The position numbers and the translations under genes are program-made. 64,000 bases of DNA from Tetranychus cinnabarinus (Eukaryota; Arthropoda; Arachnida; Trombidiformes; Tetranychidae). Below, piece after piece: positions 43,574 to 53,615 of the stretch. The stretch spans positions 6,899,501-6,963,500 of the forward strand of contig WHVY01000004.1 in NCBI GenBank assembly GCA_022266195.1. The letters run 5' to 3'. Each line of letters opens with the position of its first letter. The first letter of the stretch is position 1. The notes under the pieces were generated by a model that saw only the letters and a program-made list of their open reading frames with translations, had not been told where the DNA came from and searched no databases.

Positions 43574-45047
43574 TCAATTGAACCTTTCAAGTATCCCAAG
43601 CATTGGTCCATAAACTTGTTCATAGACATTTTTTGCCCAAATGAAATCCAAATGGTTAAACTTTTGATCTTGAACCAGAAAATCAATGTGAGGATCTGTA
43701 AATAAAAGTTTATTTGTAAATTAAATTGAATCAACAATCAATTTGAAGCTTACGTTTCAAAGAGGCTTTTAAAATTTGGACATCTTGTGAGTCGGCAAAG
43801 GGATCATTATTTGATCGGATGAGGACAATATTTTCCGATTGGATTGCCTCGAGATTATAAGCTGGAGGGTAAAGTGATCCATATCTGAAAATGTTGCCGA
43901 AAAATCCATAATCGAATTTGAGGAAATTTCTATTTAAAATGTTTTGTCCAAAATGCAACAAATTCCAAGCCGAGGTTCCACCCATTGCATGAGAATAATA
44001 AACTGGTGTTCGAGTGTAATTGAATTGATCTGGATCATAGCCACAGAGTAAAAAGAGTGCAGAACCACAGACTTGACGGACAATCCTTCTGCCGCACACC
44101 TTTTCAGACAAAATGTCAAGTAAAAAGCTGGGAAGTGAAAGTTCACCTCCTAAGGTCTTCACCAACCTCATGGCACCAGGAATCAAAGTGATGTAACGAA
44201 TAGGAGATTTGATATGTTCAACATGAGCGATTGGAGCCAGAGCAACAAAAGGTTTCACTTTGTCCGTATATTCAGGTCTCTCAGCCAACATGCCAAACAT
44301 GATTAAACTTCCTTGGGAATGGCCGATCCATCCAAGATGATCTGGTCAACAGAGTCACAAATTGTTTTAAAATTTCCAAGTTGAATGAATATTGAAAATT
44401 CAATTTGAATCTTTTATTAACTTACCGAATCCAGTTTTGCTTAAGACGTAATCAATAACTGCTGGACAATCATAGGAAATCATTTCATCGAACGATATTT
44501 GCCAGAAACTTGAATCTAACAAGAAATGATTAGTAAACTTTTAGAATGAAAAGTAAGTGGAAAATGATTTACCCTGATTTGGATCGAGAGTTGTATGGTT
44601 TTTGGAATACTTGTTTCCTCTCGAGTTTGGCATCCAAACATCATAACCAATGTTAGCCAAAAGAAAGGCCAAGTTGCGTCCTTCGACAGTCAAATCAACT
44701 GAGACTGTTTCATTTGTCCAATCAGCAGCGAAACCGCCATTGGAGTTGGTCAAGAAATGGGTTGAAGAACCTAAAAGTCCATGTTGTAAAACCAATGGTT
44801 TAATCAACTTTTTACCCAATCTTTTGTAAACTGGATTAATGATGTGATGAAGGGCAAGGATGTAACCATCATCAGTAGTCACGAAATGCTCTTCACAAAT
44901 GAACTTTCTAGATTCAATCAATTCACATGGAGTTCGGGAAAAGTCTGGATCTACATTGGATGAAAACAACAGTTGACAGTGGCAGACTTGAGGCAAGAGT
45001 AGCTTTAAAACGAAAACAATTGAACACAATTTTAAAAGTAAAATCAT
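43574..45047 (-). CDS. Secreted acid lipase (lysosomal/gastric lipase family)
   Basis: Four exons (45047-44573, 44515-44426, 44341-43754, 43695-43574) join in phase to 424 residues. The start ATG at 45047 opens a signal peptide (MILLLKLCSIVFVLKLLLPQ). The N-terminal partial-lipase region reads EEHFVTTDDGYILALHHI, then LVLQHGLLGSS (oxyanion region), then IGYDVWMPNSRGNKYSKNH, all typical of the family. The nucleophile elbow is GHSQGS, the acid is probably the Asp in SNNDPFAD, and the histidine lies in FNHLDFIW. All three catalytic residues are therefore present. Introns are 57, 84 and 58 bases. The family hydrolyses triglycerides or cholesteryl esters, either in lysosomes or secreted into the gut or saliva. 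It lies 660 bases downstream of a second lipase on the same strand with a partly shared intron pattern, so tandem duplication is likely. The substrate is not predictable from sequence. Confidence 0.92.
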
Positions 45048-45707
45048 AATTGCTGTTAAATAGTCGCTAAATAGTCAATTGACAAATATTGAATCAAGTT
45101 AATCACTCATCATTGGTAATAAATATGGTGGTTTAGACTCACTCAAGGTTATCAAGTGATACATTTATTGACAAATTTTATCAATTATAAGCCAAGTTTC
45201 CTTGAATAGTCAATTATCAGAGTTTAAATTTATCTGTTTAACATATATTCTGGTGGATCCATTGTGAAGATAAATTATGAACATATGATTGAACAACTTG
45301 AAATCATTAATGATTGCTGGCGAGTGTGATTTTGATGACGAATTGATGATTTCTCAGTAAATCAGTAAATTGTTTTTTGGTAAACTTGGGTGTTTTATTA
45401 CGACTTGTTACACAAGATAATCACATTATGATTTAGCAATTGTAAAACTTGAATATTCATCGATTTATTTGGAATAATTTACATTCATTTCTGGTGTTGA
45501 AGAGCAATAGAGTTATAATTAAAGGCTTGGGATGATTTGAGAAATTAATTGCTTACAAATTACTCTTTTTGATACTTCTGATGTTAATGTATTGTTTCAA
45601 TTTATTATTCAAGGTTTTAAATTTACGTCAATTTGTGTTTGCTTTAAATAACCTGGGAAAACAATTGATTAAACATGTACAGCTTTCAATAATTTACTTG
45701 TTGTGAG
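45048..45707. other. Intergenic region between tandem lipases
   Basis: This 660-base AT-rich spacer separates the stop of the upstream lipase from the start of the downstream one. It should contain the promoter of the 45047 gene. I see no further gene and no clear motif beyond AT-rich tracts. Confidence 0.6.
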
Positions 45708-47263
45708 TTAACCATTTTTGGGTCCATTTTTGAAGTGCTTTTGGGTAATTTCATAGATAAATTTACCAAAATATTGATAGCCTTCAGTCGAGTAGAGATA
45801 AGACAAATGAGTCCAGTTGTCGTAAGAAATGATGTGGTCGATGAAAGATGTTCCTGGAATTGAATTAAAGGATGAAATGGGTTTGTTTGGATTTGGGTTG
45901 AACTTACCGTTGAGAGAGTGTCTCAGTTTGTCGACACTTTTCTGGGTTGCAAGGAAATCTCCTCGTGAACTTATCAATATTAATTTTTTTGTTTTGATCC
46001 GATGGAATGGAAATTTTGGAGGTTCTCGAGATCCGTACAAGGCTAGGTTTTCATCTTCTCCGTGATCGAAATAGCTAATGTGATCTTTTATCACTGATTG
46101 AGCGAAATTACCAAAATTTTTGAATGAAGTTTGCTCTATTGAGCTTATGTAAACGGGTAATCGAGATAGGTGTATCTGTTTGTAGTCAAAGCCAATGACG
46201 GAATCGAAAATTTGAAGGCAAATCAGTTGGTTGAGCGGGTTTTGACAAAATAACCCACCAAAGGCATTGATGTAAGCAAGGCCTGGAGGGAATGCAGCTC
46301 TTGGAGCACCGAATAAGTCAGCGAGGATTTCCAATCGAGGAAGCAAGGCAAAAGTGCCTTTTATGTCTGCTAAATAACCAATTGGTGCGGCTAAAATATA
46401 AGGTTATAATTTGCTTCAAAGTCAGGCATAAGAGACAATTGAATGAGGATTATTATTGTTCCTTGTGAATGGGCTACAACTGAGATTTGGTCTGTAATTG
46501 AAGGTAAAGATATATTTAGAAATGGATTTCGACCGAAGTTCATGTTTACTTGGACTCACCATACTGAGTAACATTTTTATGTAATTAACTGTGGCGGGCA
46601 CATCGTAAATGGCCATTTCGTAAAAGGTGAAATCCCAAAATTCGTCATCTGAAAAAAGATAAGTCAAAGGGATTGAAAATGGGTAAAAGAGGTGAAAAGT
46701 AAATCTTTACCAGTATTTGGGTTGAGCTTGGTGTGATTGGTTGAATAAGTTGTTCCTCTTAAATTTATCAACCACACATCGAAACCCAAATTGGCCAAGA
46801 AAAAGGCCAAAGCTGGTGAAGTGTCGTTTGGTGGGCTTCCATTAACCCAATCTTTCATCTGGCCACTTGGTTGACTGTAGAGCCAGTTTGCACACGATTC
46901 AAGAAAACCATGAATTAGTAGAAATGGTTTTCGCTTTTTTCCAGATGCAATTGCGTTTCGATTTATCATCCGATAAATTTTTAAAATGTAACCATCGGCT
47001 GTTGTCACGAAATGCACTTCATATTCAAATCCACGAGATGAAATCAGTTGACCACAAGTTGCAGCTTCATCTTTGTCTTTACGCAAAGGTCCCATAATAA
47101 CTTGGGTTTTAGCAACTGTTGGACTTTCATTATAAGCCTCGATTATTGAAGGATTATCCGAAAATTCACGAAAAAATTCATCATCAAGCAAATTGTCTGC
47201 TAGGGTTATACTGAGGGTTAAAAGGAAAGTTGTAAAGGAAAGCAAATAATTAAGTTTCATCAT
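45708..47263 (-). pseudogene. Acid lipase with a single-base frameshift (pseudogene or sequence error)
   Basis: The exons are 47263-46711, 46648-46565, 46491-45908 and 45853-45708 (minus). The product starts MMKLNYLLSFTTFLLTLSI, a signal peptide, and has the lipase landmarks HFVTTADGYILKIYRMI, FLLIHGFLESC and GFDVWLINLRGTTYSTNH. The nucleophile motif is AHSQGT, with Ala for the usual Gly before His. The acid is in SSRGDFLA and the histidine in WTHLSYL. The second exon uses a GTATGG donor; a GTGAGT five bases further on would give a stop. In exon 3, the frame that contains AHSQGT runs into TAG at about 46392. One more T in the run at 46393-46396 would restore the expected sequence, ending LAAPIGYL as in the family. 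The total coding length is one base short of a multiple of three. The last intron is only 54 bases and in frame, but it sits at the same place and phase as the last intron of the neighbouring lipase. Confidence 0.8.
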
Positions 47264-48499
47264 GACTGAATACAAATGTTATTAGTTAATAGTTGTTATT
47301 GAACTGATCGAGGTAAAGTTTACTCTCGAGTTAAAATCTGATCAAATAATTTATTTGAATGATCAACAGTATTTCAATGAGTATCTTAGCTCGTGTTATC
47401 CAATCATAGAAAAACTTAACCAATATTTACCAGAAGTTCATTAATATGTGTCAATTTAATCATTTGCTTTGCAGCTTGCGAGCTTTTCTGAACAATGTTT
47501 TCTTAATTAATCTTGTTGCTGACAATCGACTAATATCTCATGAAAATGGCTTCTGAAGCTTTCGTAATTTCCAGGATTTTCACGCTTTCTATCTGTGATC
47601 AACTCGACATTTTGTAACAATTATGGTCGATTGTATCTCATCAATGATTAATAAATGGTAAATGATCGATTATCGAAATTAGACTCTCGCAAGATTTGGT
47701 TTTGGTTTGGTTTCACTTTGAATGGCCTCCGTCAAATGATATGTATGGCTGTTGATGTCAAACTCGCGAAGAGTCGAGAAGAGTCGAGACAGATGGCAGT
47801 AATTAATTGGTCTGTTCCTGAAGTAACGAATGAAATATTATCAATGTTGCAATAAATCAGGTGATGAAAAATCAGATTGGATTCAATCTCGGTAAATTGA
47901 TCAATGTTTTTAATTGATTTCTGATGATGCCATATTGGTAAATTCCGATCCTTCGCCAGTTAATTTTACGATGTTATAACTTACGATACTTTAGCTATTG
48001 ATTAGTGGCTCAGGTTGAACCGTTTACCCTGATAGGAACGCGAAGCTTGTACAGATGCTAAGTAAAAGTCACTCTAATAGTCATTAAGTCCAATCGTTAA
48101 AAAATAAGACAAAAATCTCTTTTATTATAAACTCAAGAGTGATTTTTTAGTTTCAATAGACAATAGGTGGTCAACTCGGCTAATTATAACAAATTTAAAC
48201 ATTTTGCATCTTTAAATTAATGTTCAATTCTAGGAAAATGTTCTTGATTTTCAATTCTTCCGGTTGTTATGTTAACATGTGAACAGTTGAACGAAACTTG
48301 GCAACAGTTCAATTTATAACTGTTGCTTCTCTTTGTTGTTAATAATTTCTCTGTTAATTGTATTGGTTCAATTATTTGTTTAATATTAGAGGTAAGACAT
48401 TTTAAATTTTGATATTCCTATCAAGCAATTTTGATTCATTTTTGTTTTTATTAGGTTTAATTGTGGTTTCAAACAAGTTAGTGATTTTAATGGTCAATT
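47264..48499. other. Intergenic interval upstream of the lipase pair
   Basis: This interval presumably carries the promoter of the minus-strand lipase. A less AT-rich patch at 47660-47800 has a 66-codon plus-strand frame and a tandem GAAGAGTCGAGA repeat near 47770, but no convincing gene. T-rich tracts ending in TTAG near 48390 and 48455 would suit splice acceptors for the small frame at 48500. Confidence 0.4.
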
Positions 48500-48691
48500 A
48501 TGGATCACAGCAGTGACGAGGAATCACCCAATGTTTCAAACCCAACTCATTTGTTTACTATGGTTGTTGAGATGTCAAACCTTTCAAAATGTGATACAGA
48601 GAAGTTAACTGTTGCTGACCGTTCAATTGAAAGTAATGTTAACTCAAAAACGTCTCCTGTTAAAATGGATATTTATGGCTTTTGTGGCTGA
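48500..48691 (+). CDS. Small hypothetical protein or 5' exon
   Basis: This is a 63-codon frame from ATG to TGA beginning MDHSSDEESPNVSNPTHLFT. It is hydrophilic, Ser/Asp/Glu-rich at the start, and less AT-rich than its flanks, which is why I keep it. There is no signal peptide and no recognised domain. It may be an independent small gene, or part of the transcript of the His/Gln/Asn-rich gene that starts 240 bases downstream. A chance frame is also possible. Confidence 0.3.
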   Translation: MDHSSDEESPNVSNPTHLFTMVVEMSNLSKCDTEKLTVADRSIESNVNSKTSPVKMDIYGFCG

Positions 48692-48931
48692 TTGTGTTTA
48701 TTATGATTTTGTGGTTTTTAATATGACCTGGAAAAATTCGTTAAAAAACTTTTATTTTTGTTGCCAAGCAACGTTTATACACTAACTAGTAGGATCCGAT
48801 CATTGAATAGTATCTGTTTCATTCTGGTCTAACATTTTTGTTTACCACCATTTTGTTTTTTTGCAATTTCGGCTTTTGCCTGATTAATTTAAACTTTTAC
48901 TTCGTTATTTTATTTTTTTTACTGCTCCAAA

Positions 48932-49444
48932 ATGTCCACAAACTCCAGTCAGGCGACAAAAGCCTTCAAGCCCAAGCAACAGTCTGGTGACAAACCACAG
49001 CTACACCTTCACAAGCATCAACATCAACATCAGCACCAACATCAGCATCAACACCAGTCAAATCGTAATCCAGGCTTTAAAGGCAATAATCCAGGGCCTA
49101 GTAATGGTGGCAACAAAGGTGGTCCACATAAAACGGTCCATGTTCATCATTTTTACCATAAAGATGGCAAGAGTAATAACGGCAGCGCCAACAACAACAA
49201 CAACAGCAACAACAACAACAGCAACAGCAACAACAAAAACAACAACAATAATAACAATAACAACTTCAAGCCTCGACAACAAAATAATCGTCAACAGCAA
49301 TACCAACAACGACCACCAAACCGACAACGGCAACAACCTCCACAAGAAGAACCAAAACAAAGTAACATCTGGGGAGAAGTATTAGGCCAAGTTTTATCGT
49401 CAGTTGTAGTTGCAGTTGTCAACGCAAAAAAAGATAAACGATGA
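48932..49444 (+). CDS. His/Gln/Asn-rich low-complexity (prion-like) protein
   Basis: This single-exon frame encodes 170 residues. After a short N-terminus (MSTNSSQATKAFKPKQQ) comes a His-Gln alternating tract near residues 27-42, a Gly/Asn-rich spacer, KTVHVHHFYHKDGK, a long Asn/Ser tract near 85-112 and a Gln/Arg/Pro-rich part. It ends in an ordered-looking tail, IWGEVLGQVLSSVVVAVVNA, followed by KKDKR. No signal peptide is visible. The Asn and Gln tracts use mixed codons (AAC and AAT, CAA and CAG). Together with the non-repetitive tail, that suggests the protein and not just the DNA repeat is maintained. An AATAAA lies near 49602. The composition resembles RNA-binding or aggregation-prone proteins, and the histidines could bind metal; both are inference. 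It is the first of three His-rich frames in 4 kb. Confidence 0.55.
   Translation: MSTNSSQATKAFKPKQQSGDKPQLHLHKHQHQHQHQHQHQHQSNRNPGFKGNNPGPSNGGNKGGPHKTVHVHHFYHKDGKSNNGSANNNNNSNNNNSNSNNKNNNNNNNNNFKPRQQNNRQQQYQQRPPNRQRQQPPQEEPKQSNIWGEVLGQVLSSVVVAVVNAKKDKR
49017..49060. repeat. CAT-CAA/CAG/CAC trinucleotide tract
   Basis: This degenerate tandem tract encodes the His-Gln alternation of the surrounding frame. The third positions vary (CAT/CAC, CAA/CAG), so it is not a pure young microsatellite. A second trinucleotide tract, AAC-rich, lies at about 49190-49265 in the same gene. Confidence 0.8.
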
Positions 49445-49977
49445 ATTTTTTAACGGACATTAATTGTCTCAACTCTAATCCATTGACCTGTTTTGTCCAA
49501 TCCAACAAAGTGTCTTTCAGACGTAAAATTTGAGAAATTAATTGGATTTATACACAAAATTCAAAAAATAATAATTGCCTTGTTTATATCAATTTTATGC
49601 CAATAAACATTTATACGTGTACAATCAGTCAAAATAGTACCCATTAACTGTTGAAATTACAAGGCATTAGTCTTATGAGTATAAAGCATCAAATGAAAAG
49701 GATGAGAGCGGATCCCATAGAGCATTTGCCTCCTCACCGATTTGCATGAAATTTCGTATGATGATAGAGCACATCACGGTCTACAATATCATCAAATAAG
49801 ACTCTTAGATCGAGAGAAAACGACAAACAATCGAAAAAAACTTGCATGTATTTTTGAGGCCAAACCACTTATACGATTTTGATTTTGATAAGTTTTTTAG
49901 GATCCGTCATTACTCAATCTTTCAAAATTTTTACAGTGAGATCCTAAATAATGGGAATGCTGTGAAATGGCTTATTT
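49445..49977. other. Intergenic, repeat-like
   Basis: This is the 3' flank of the His/Gln/Asn-rich gene and the left border of the inverted duplication. The stretch around 49720-49900 (CCTCACCGATTTGCATGAAATTT, in two parts) is less AT-rich and looks like dispersed repeat sequence. A similar phrase, ACCGATTTCAATGAAATTTTG, occurs at about 51833 inside the spacer of the duplication. No coding frame was found. Confidence 0.4.
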
Positions 49978-50018
49978 TCATAACTCTGTTCTTAGTTTTG
50001 TCCAGTGTTAATTAAAAA

Positions 50019-50396
50019 ATGATTTTACTTTCGTTGGTGTTGACAGCTCTTTTCATCTTGCAAACTCATTCAACTTCACAATCAAGACATTTTGTATCAC
50101 CAAGAGCTAAATTAAACAACCAAGTTAATTTGATTAAAAGGATCATTGGAGGAGCATCTCCAGGCTTACCTGAAACTGTTTACTTCTATGAAGATTCATC
50201 TCAACCCGATTTGTTCAAATGGAGACAAATGAATTACATTTACTCGTTACTCCACCAATATTGGGGTCAGTTCAGTGGTAATGATAAAAGAAACAATTTA
50301 CTATCAATGGTCGCAATTCAAGATTGCCATCGAGTTTATTATAAGATTAATAAAGATATTACAATACTAATAGAAATTCATTTCAGTATTTCTTGA
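50019..50396 (+). CDS. Small secreted protein P, left copy
   Basis: This frame encodes 125 residues and starts MILLSLVLTALFILQTHSTS, a clear signal peptide. The mature part has few cysteines, a dibasic KR followed by IIGG at about residues 40-45, and an aromatic stretch (ETVYFYEDSS, LFKWRQMNYIYSLLHQY). I recognise no family. R-IIGG resembles the activation site of trypsin-type zymogens, but no protease domain follows. It might instead be a dibasic processing site of a secreted precursor. The first 90 residues differ from the right copy at only four positions. After residue 90 a two-base length difference puts the copies in different frames, so the C-termini are unrelated and this copy runs on to a later stop. 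It is convergent with the left His-rich frame, about 200 bases apart. Confidence 0.65.
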   Translation: MILLSLVLTALFILQTHSTSQSRHFVSPRAKLNNQVNLIKRIIGGASPGLPETVYFYEDSSQPDLFKWRQMNYIYSLLHQYWGQFSGNDKRNNLLSMVAIQDCHRVYYKINKDITILIEIHFSIS

Positions 50397-50592
50397 TTTC
50401 TTTACATATATTTCTGGATTATATATTTTTTTGTTAAAATTGACTCGGGTTGTCCAGCATTTGCTGTATCAATGAACAATCAAACCAGTTGATTTTTACG
50501 ATAAATTTGAGATAAACTTGATGATTTTCATTGCTCATCGGGATTAACTTCCTTGCTTTTCAATGCGACAGTAAAAAATTAAGAAAATATTC

Positions 50593-50889
50593 TTATGGTG
50601 TTTCTGTGGAGTTGGAGGATGCTGGAGCGGCTGAAGCTGGTTTATTCATTGAAAAGGGAAAACGAGGAAATGAGATTCTCTCCATAAAACTTTTTGAACA
50701 TGGTGGCCGATGGTGGTGGTGATTATGGTGGTCGTGGTGGGCTTGTGGTGGTTGAGGGTCAACTGGAAAGAATGGAAAATGAGGATGATGATGGTGGTGG
50801 TGGTGGTGTCCGAATGGAAATCGTGGGTGATGATGGTGATGATGATGGAAATGATGTGGTGGTGACGACAGTGGACAGTGATGAACCAT
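50593..50889 (-). CDS. His/Pro-rich protein H, left copy
   Basis: This 98-codon frame starts MVHHCPLSSPPHHFHHHHHH and is over one third histidine in its first two thirds. It then passes into a non-repetitive end with FMERISFPRFPFSMNK. The start region and the ERISFP/EKISVP block match the right copy, while the histidine tracts differ in length. There is no signal peptide in this frame, though a spliced 5' exon could supply one. The runs of CAT/CAC suggest metal binding (Zn, Cu or Ni), which is inference. The opposite-strand frame over the same DNA (Val/Asp/Gly-rich) is a shadow. Confidence 0.5.
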   Translation of the reverse strand: MVHHCPLSSPPHHFHHHHHHHPRFPFGHHHHHHHHPHFPFFPVDPQPPQAHHDHHNHHHHRPPCSKSFMERISFPRFPFSMNKPASAAPASSNSTETP

Positions 50890-51130
50890 TATTTAGATGT
50901 TTGGCAAATATTCACTCAAAGATGGATTTTTACTGGATGTTAAAACTTGAACGTAGCGTAAACTGGAATGACTTCAATTTGGGAAATGATCTGATTTTTA
51001 TACAGAAATACGCGACCATTATCAACACAACAGTGATTTGATTTTACTATTATAATCCAATTTAATCTATGTTGCACTCAATAAGATTGATTACGATTTA
51101 GCTCAATAAAAGATTAACCTTTGGTTCTGT

Positions 51131-52439
51131 AGTGATGCAACATTATCAACAGTTTTCACTCATTTACAGTGATTATTTAGTATTGTCCAGCAACGATAAT
51201 TTTGAGCTTTTAAATTGTGCGATTGTGTGTGCACTCAACAATATCGCTAAACCTTTTTTTAATGATTTAACTTTTAATTTGTCATTGCTTCAAATATCCG
51301 TTTTGACACATTCAATATGAGCTTACTTCTTGGTTAACTAGACTACAGAAGACAAGAGCGATGAGGTAAATATTGTTAATGTACCTGAGAAAGTATTGTT
51401 TTATGGTAAATTTATCAAACAAAAGATTTCAAGATAATCATGAATTTGATCAATTAAGTGCTGCTAATTTGTTATCTTTGTTATTTTACAAACTCCTGAT
51501 AAGTAAGCATTAGCAGTATTATTTAACTAACTGCGGCGAGAAGTTACATGATTTATTATCGAGGGCGAAGCGCGAAGTCATATAACTTCGAGTAAAAAAC
51601 AAAGATAAATATCTTGACTGGCGTTGAGCTTTGCTTTCACTGATTAACTAATATTACCTTTTCAAGTGCAGCTAAGATTAACTATAGCTGAGTTAAAATG
51701 ATGAAATATAATCATGAAATTAAAAGTCATGGAAATGGAAATTCAATAACCAAAAAAGAGATTGAGTGGAATTGAAAGACAAAGCTCTCAAAAATTCCTT
51801 TTTCTTTTGACAGTTACGACCAAATCTTACAACCGATTTCAATGAAATTTTGCCCAACAGATAAGTAGACAGCACAAAAAGGAGTAATATTGAATTTTTT
51901 CAATAGGGTGTGAAATCAAATTGGAAGAATCCACCTTTACTGAATCTTTTCAGGCACTAAACAGTTAGCTAAAACAGAAATAAACATGAAAGTTATAGCT
52001 TAATCTCAACATCAAGTGAAGGGTATGACGAACTAGACAGAATGAATTAAGACTGTTTACCTACAACACCATCTCCATTCCCTAACTTCAACATTCAAAG
52101 CACTAACTTTACTGACCACAAGCCTCAAATAGGCAATAGAAGAGCAGAAGAGGTCCTTAGAAAGTCTACAACAGTCTGTTAAGTATACCTCGATCGATAA
52201 CTCACTTCGACCGTCTCAAAGACCGTCTCACCCGAAGAAAGTTCATCATCCTGAGAAAGAATGACATACGAATTGTCACTTTTTTTACGAGGATCTCAAC
52301 TACTTTACGGTGAAAGCAGCTCATCATGTATACGAAGATGTAGTGAAACGTGCATTAACATTTAATGATTGACCATTAACAGATACTGTTGAGCAGGCTA
52401 TTCCTACAGAAAGCTATTCGACATAGCATGTTACATCAC
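51131..52439. other. Spacer of the inverted duplication, with repeat-like and relic sequence
   Basis: This spacer of about 1.3 kb is not shared between the arms. It has a small imperfect palindrome at 51533-51596 (CGAGAAGTTACATGA answered by TCATATAACTTCGAG, around GGGCGAAGCGCGAAG). It also has a repeat-like phrase at about 51833, and from about 52150 to 52370 a frame interrupted by a single stop (reading SLQQSVKYTSIDNSLRPSQ and later YEDLNYFTVKAAHHVYEDVV). The frame could be a transposon or gene relic. I recognise no family. Confidence 0.4.
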
Positions 52440-52731
52440 TTGAAAAGCAAAGGTTGATCTTTGATTGCTCTACTCGTAAACAATTTTATTGAGTGCAAAA
52501 TGGTTGTTAAACATAGATTAAATTTGATCATAAGGCTAAAATCACATTATCAATTGATAGATGAGCTGTTATGGTGATAATTTTATTAGTCACAGTCAGT
52601 TAATTTTCGCATATTTCTGAATAAAAATCAGATTCTTTTCCAAATTGAAGTCAATTCCAGTTTACACTACAACCAAGTTTAACATCTAGTAAAAATCCAT
52701 CTTTGTGTAAACATCTGCAAACATCTTAACA

Positions 52732-53043
52732 ATGGTTCATCACTACCATCCACCATCACCACCACCACATCATCATCATCATCCACCACCACCTCCACCT
52801 CACCACCACCACCATCACCCACCCCATCATCATCTTCCACCCTATCCAGTTCAACCTCAACCACCACCACCAATGCAACATCACCATCACCATCATCCAC
52901 AATTTCCAACGACTGTTGTTGAGAAGATTTCAGTTCCTTTTCTTCCAATTTCAATAACTAAAACAATTACAGTACCTCCACATCATCCCCACCATCCCCC
53001 ACCTCCACCTCCACACCACCACCATCATCATCATCCTTACTAA
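52732..53043 (+). CDS. His/Pro-rich protein H, right copy
   Basis: This frame encodes 103 residues, starting MVHHYHPPSPPPHHHHHPPP. It has two His/Pro blocks separated by a non-repetitive core (TTVVEKISVPFLPISITKTI) and ends in a His run followed by PY. The start, the PQPP spacer and the EKISVP core correspond to the left copy, which supports real coding in both arms. The left copy has Phe-Pro where this one has Pro-Pro. No signal peptide is visible. Metal chelation is plausible from composition only. Confidence 0.55.
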   Translation: MVHHYHPPSPPPHHHHHPPPPPPHHHHHHPPHHHLPPYPVQPQPPPPMQHHHHHHPQFPTTVVEKISVPFLPISITKTITVPPHHPHHPPPPPPHHHHHHHPY

Positions 53044-53288
53044 CCTTTTTACTGAGGTCGTATGAAAAAACAAGGAAGTGAATCCCATTGAGCAATGGAA
53101 ACCATCAAATTTATTTCAATTTATTATTGTAAAAATCAACTGGCTTGATTATTCATTGATACAACAAATGCTGGACAATCCGAGTCAATTTTACCAAAAA
53201 AACATAATGACGTTAATAATGAAACCTAAATTCACCTTTTGTTAAAAACTGAAATGAATTTCAATCAGTATTGTAATCTTTTCTAATG

Positions 53289-53615
53289 TTATAATAAACT
53301 CGATAGCAATTTCAAATTGTTGCTGTCATTCATAGTAAATTGTTTTTTATCATTACCACTAAATTGGTCACAATATTGGTGAAGTAACGAGTAAATGTAA
53401 TTCATTTGTCTCCATTTGAATAAATCGGGTTGAGATGAATCCTCATAGAAGTACACAGTTTCGGGTAAACCTGGAGGTGCTCCTCCAATGATCCTTTTAA
53501 TCAAATTAACTTGGTTGTTTAATTTAGCTCTTGGTGATACAAAATGTCTTGATTGTGAAGTTGAATGAGTTTGCAGGATGAAAAGAGCTGTCAACACCAA
53601 CGAAAGTAAAACCAT
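53289..53615 (-). CDS. Small secreted protein P, right copy
   Basis: This frame encodes 108 residues, starting MVLLSLVLTALFILQTHSTS, a signal peptide. It equals the left copy over the first 90 residues except at positions 2, 47, 82 and 83. This copy has one Cys (QYCDQF) where the left has QYWGQF. It ends NDSNNLKLLSSLL. The left copy carries the matching DNA in another frame, so one of the two C-termini is derived. It is convergent with the right H frame at about 245 bases. The strong N-terminal conservation suggests function or recent duplication. It could be a salivary or cuticular secreted peptide, but nothing in the sequence decides this. Confidence 0.65.
   Translation of the reverse strand: MVLLSLVLTALFILQTHSTSQSRHFVSPRAKLNNQVNLIKRIIGGAPPGLPETVYFYEDSSQPDLFKWRQMNYIYSLLHQYCDQFSGNDKKQFTMNDSNNLKLLSSLL

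Larger units (their letters stand above)
49978..51130 (+). repeat. Left arm of a large inverted duplication
   Basis: The arm begins near AACTCTGTTCTTAGTTTTG and runs to about 51130. Its reverse complement is found at about 52440-53670. Matching blocks occur all along it: the P coding region, the GTCCAGCATTTG segment at 50453, the His-rich coding region, and GATGGATTTTTACTGGATGT at 50921 against the complement at about 52690. A last match is TGCACTCAATAA near 51072. The coding part of P is nearly identical, while the His-rich part and the non-coding parts have diverged, with small insertions and deletions. Confidence 0.85.

Noticed and set aside
47655..47855. 66-codon plus-strand frame in a less AT-rich patch
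   Set aside because: Contains a tandem GAAGAGTCGAGA repeat and no recognisable protein features; too short to support alone.
50694..51041. Val/Asp/Gly-rich plus-strand frame opposite the left His-rich frame
   Set aside because: It is the antisense of CAT/CAC runs. The right arm keeps the His-rich frame, not this one, with conserved start and core.
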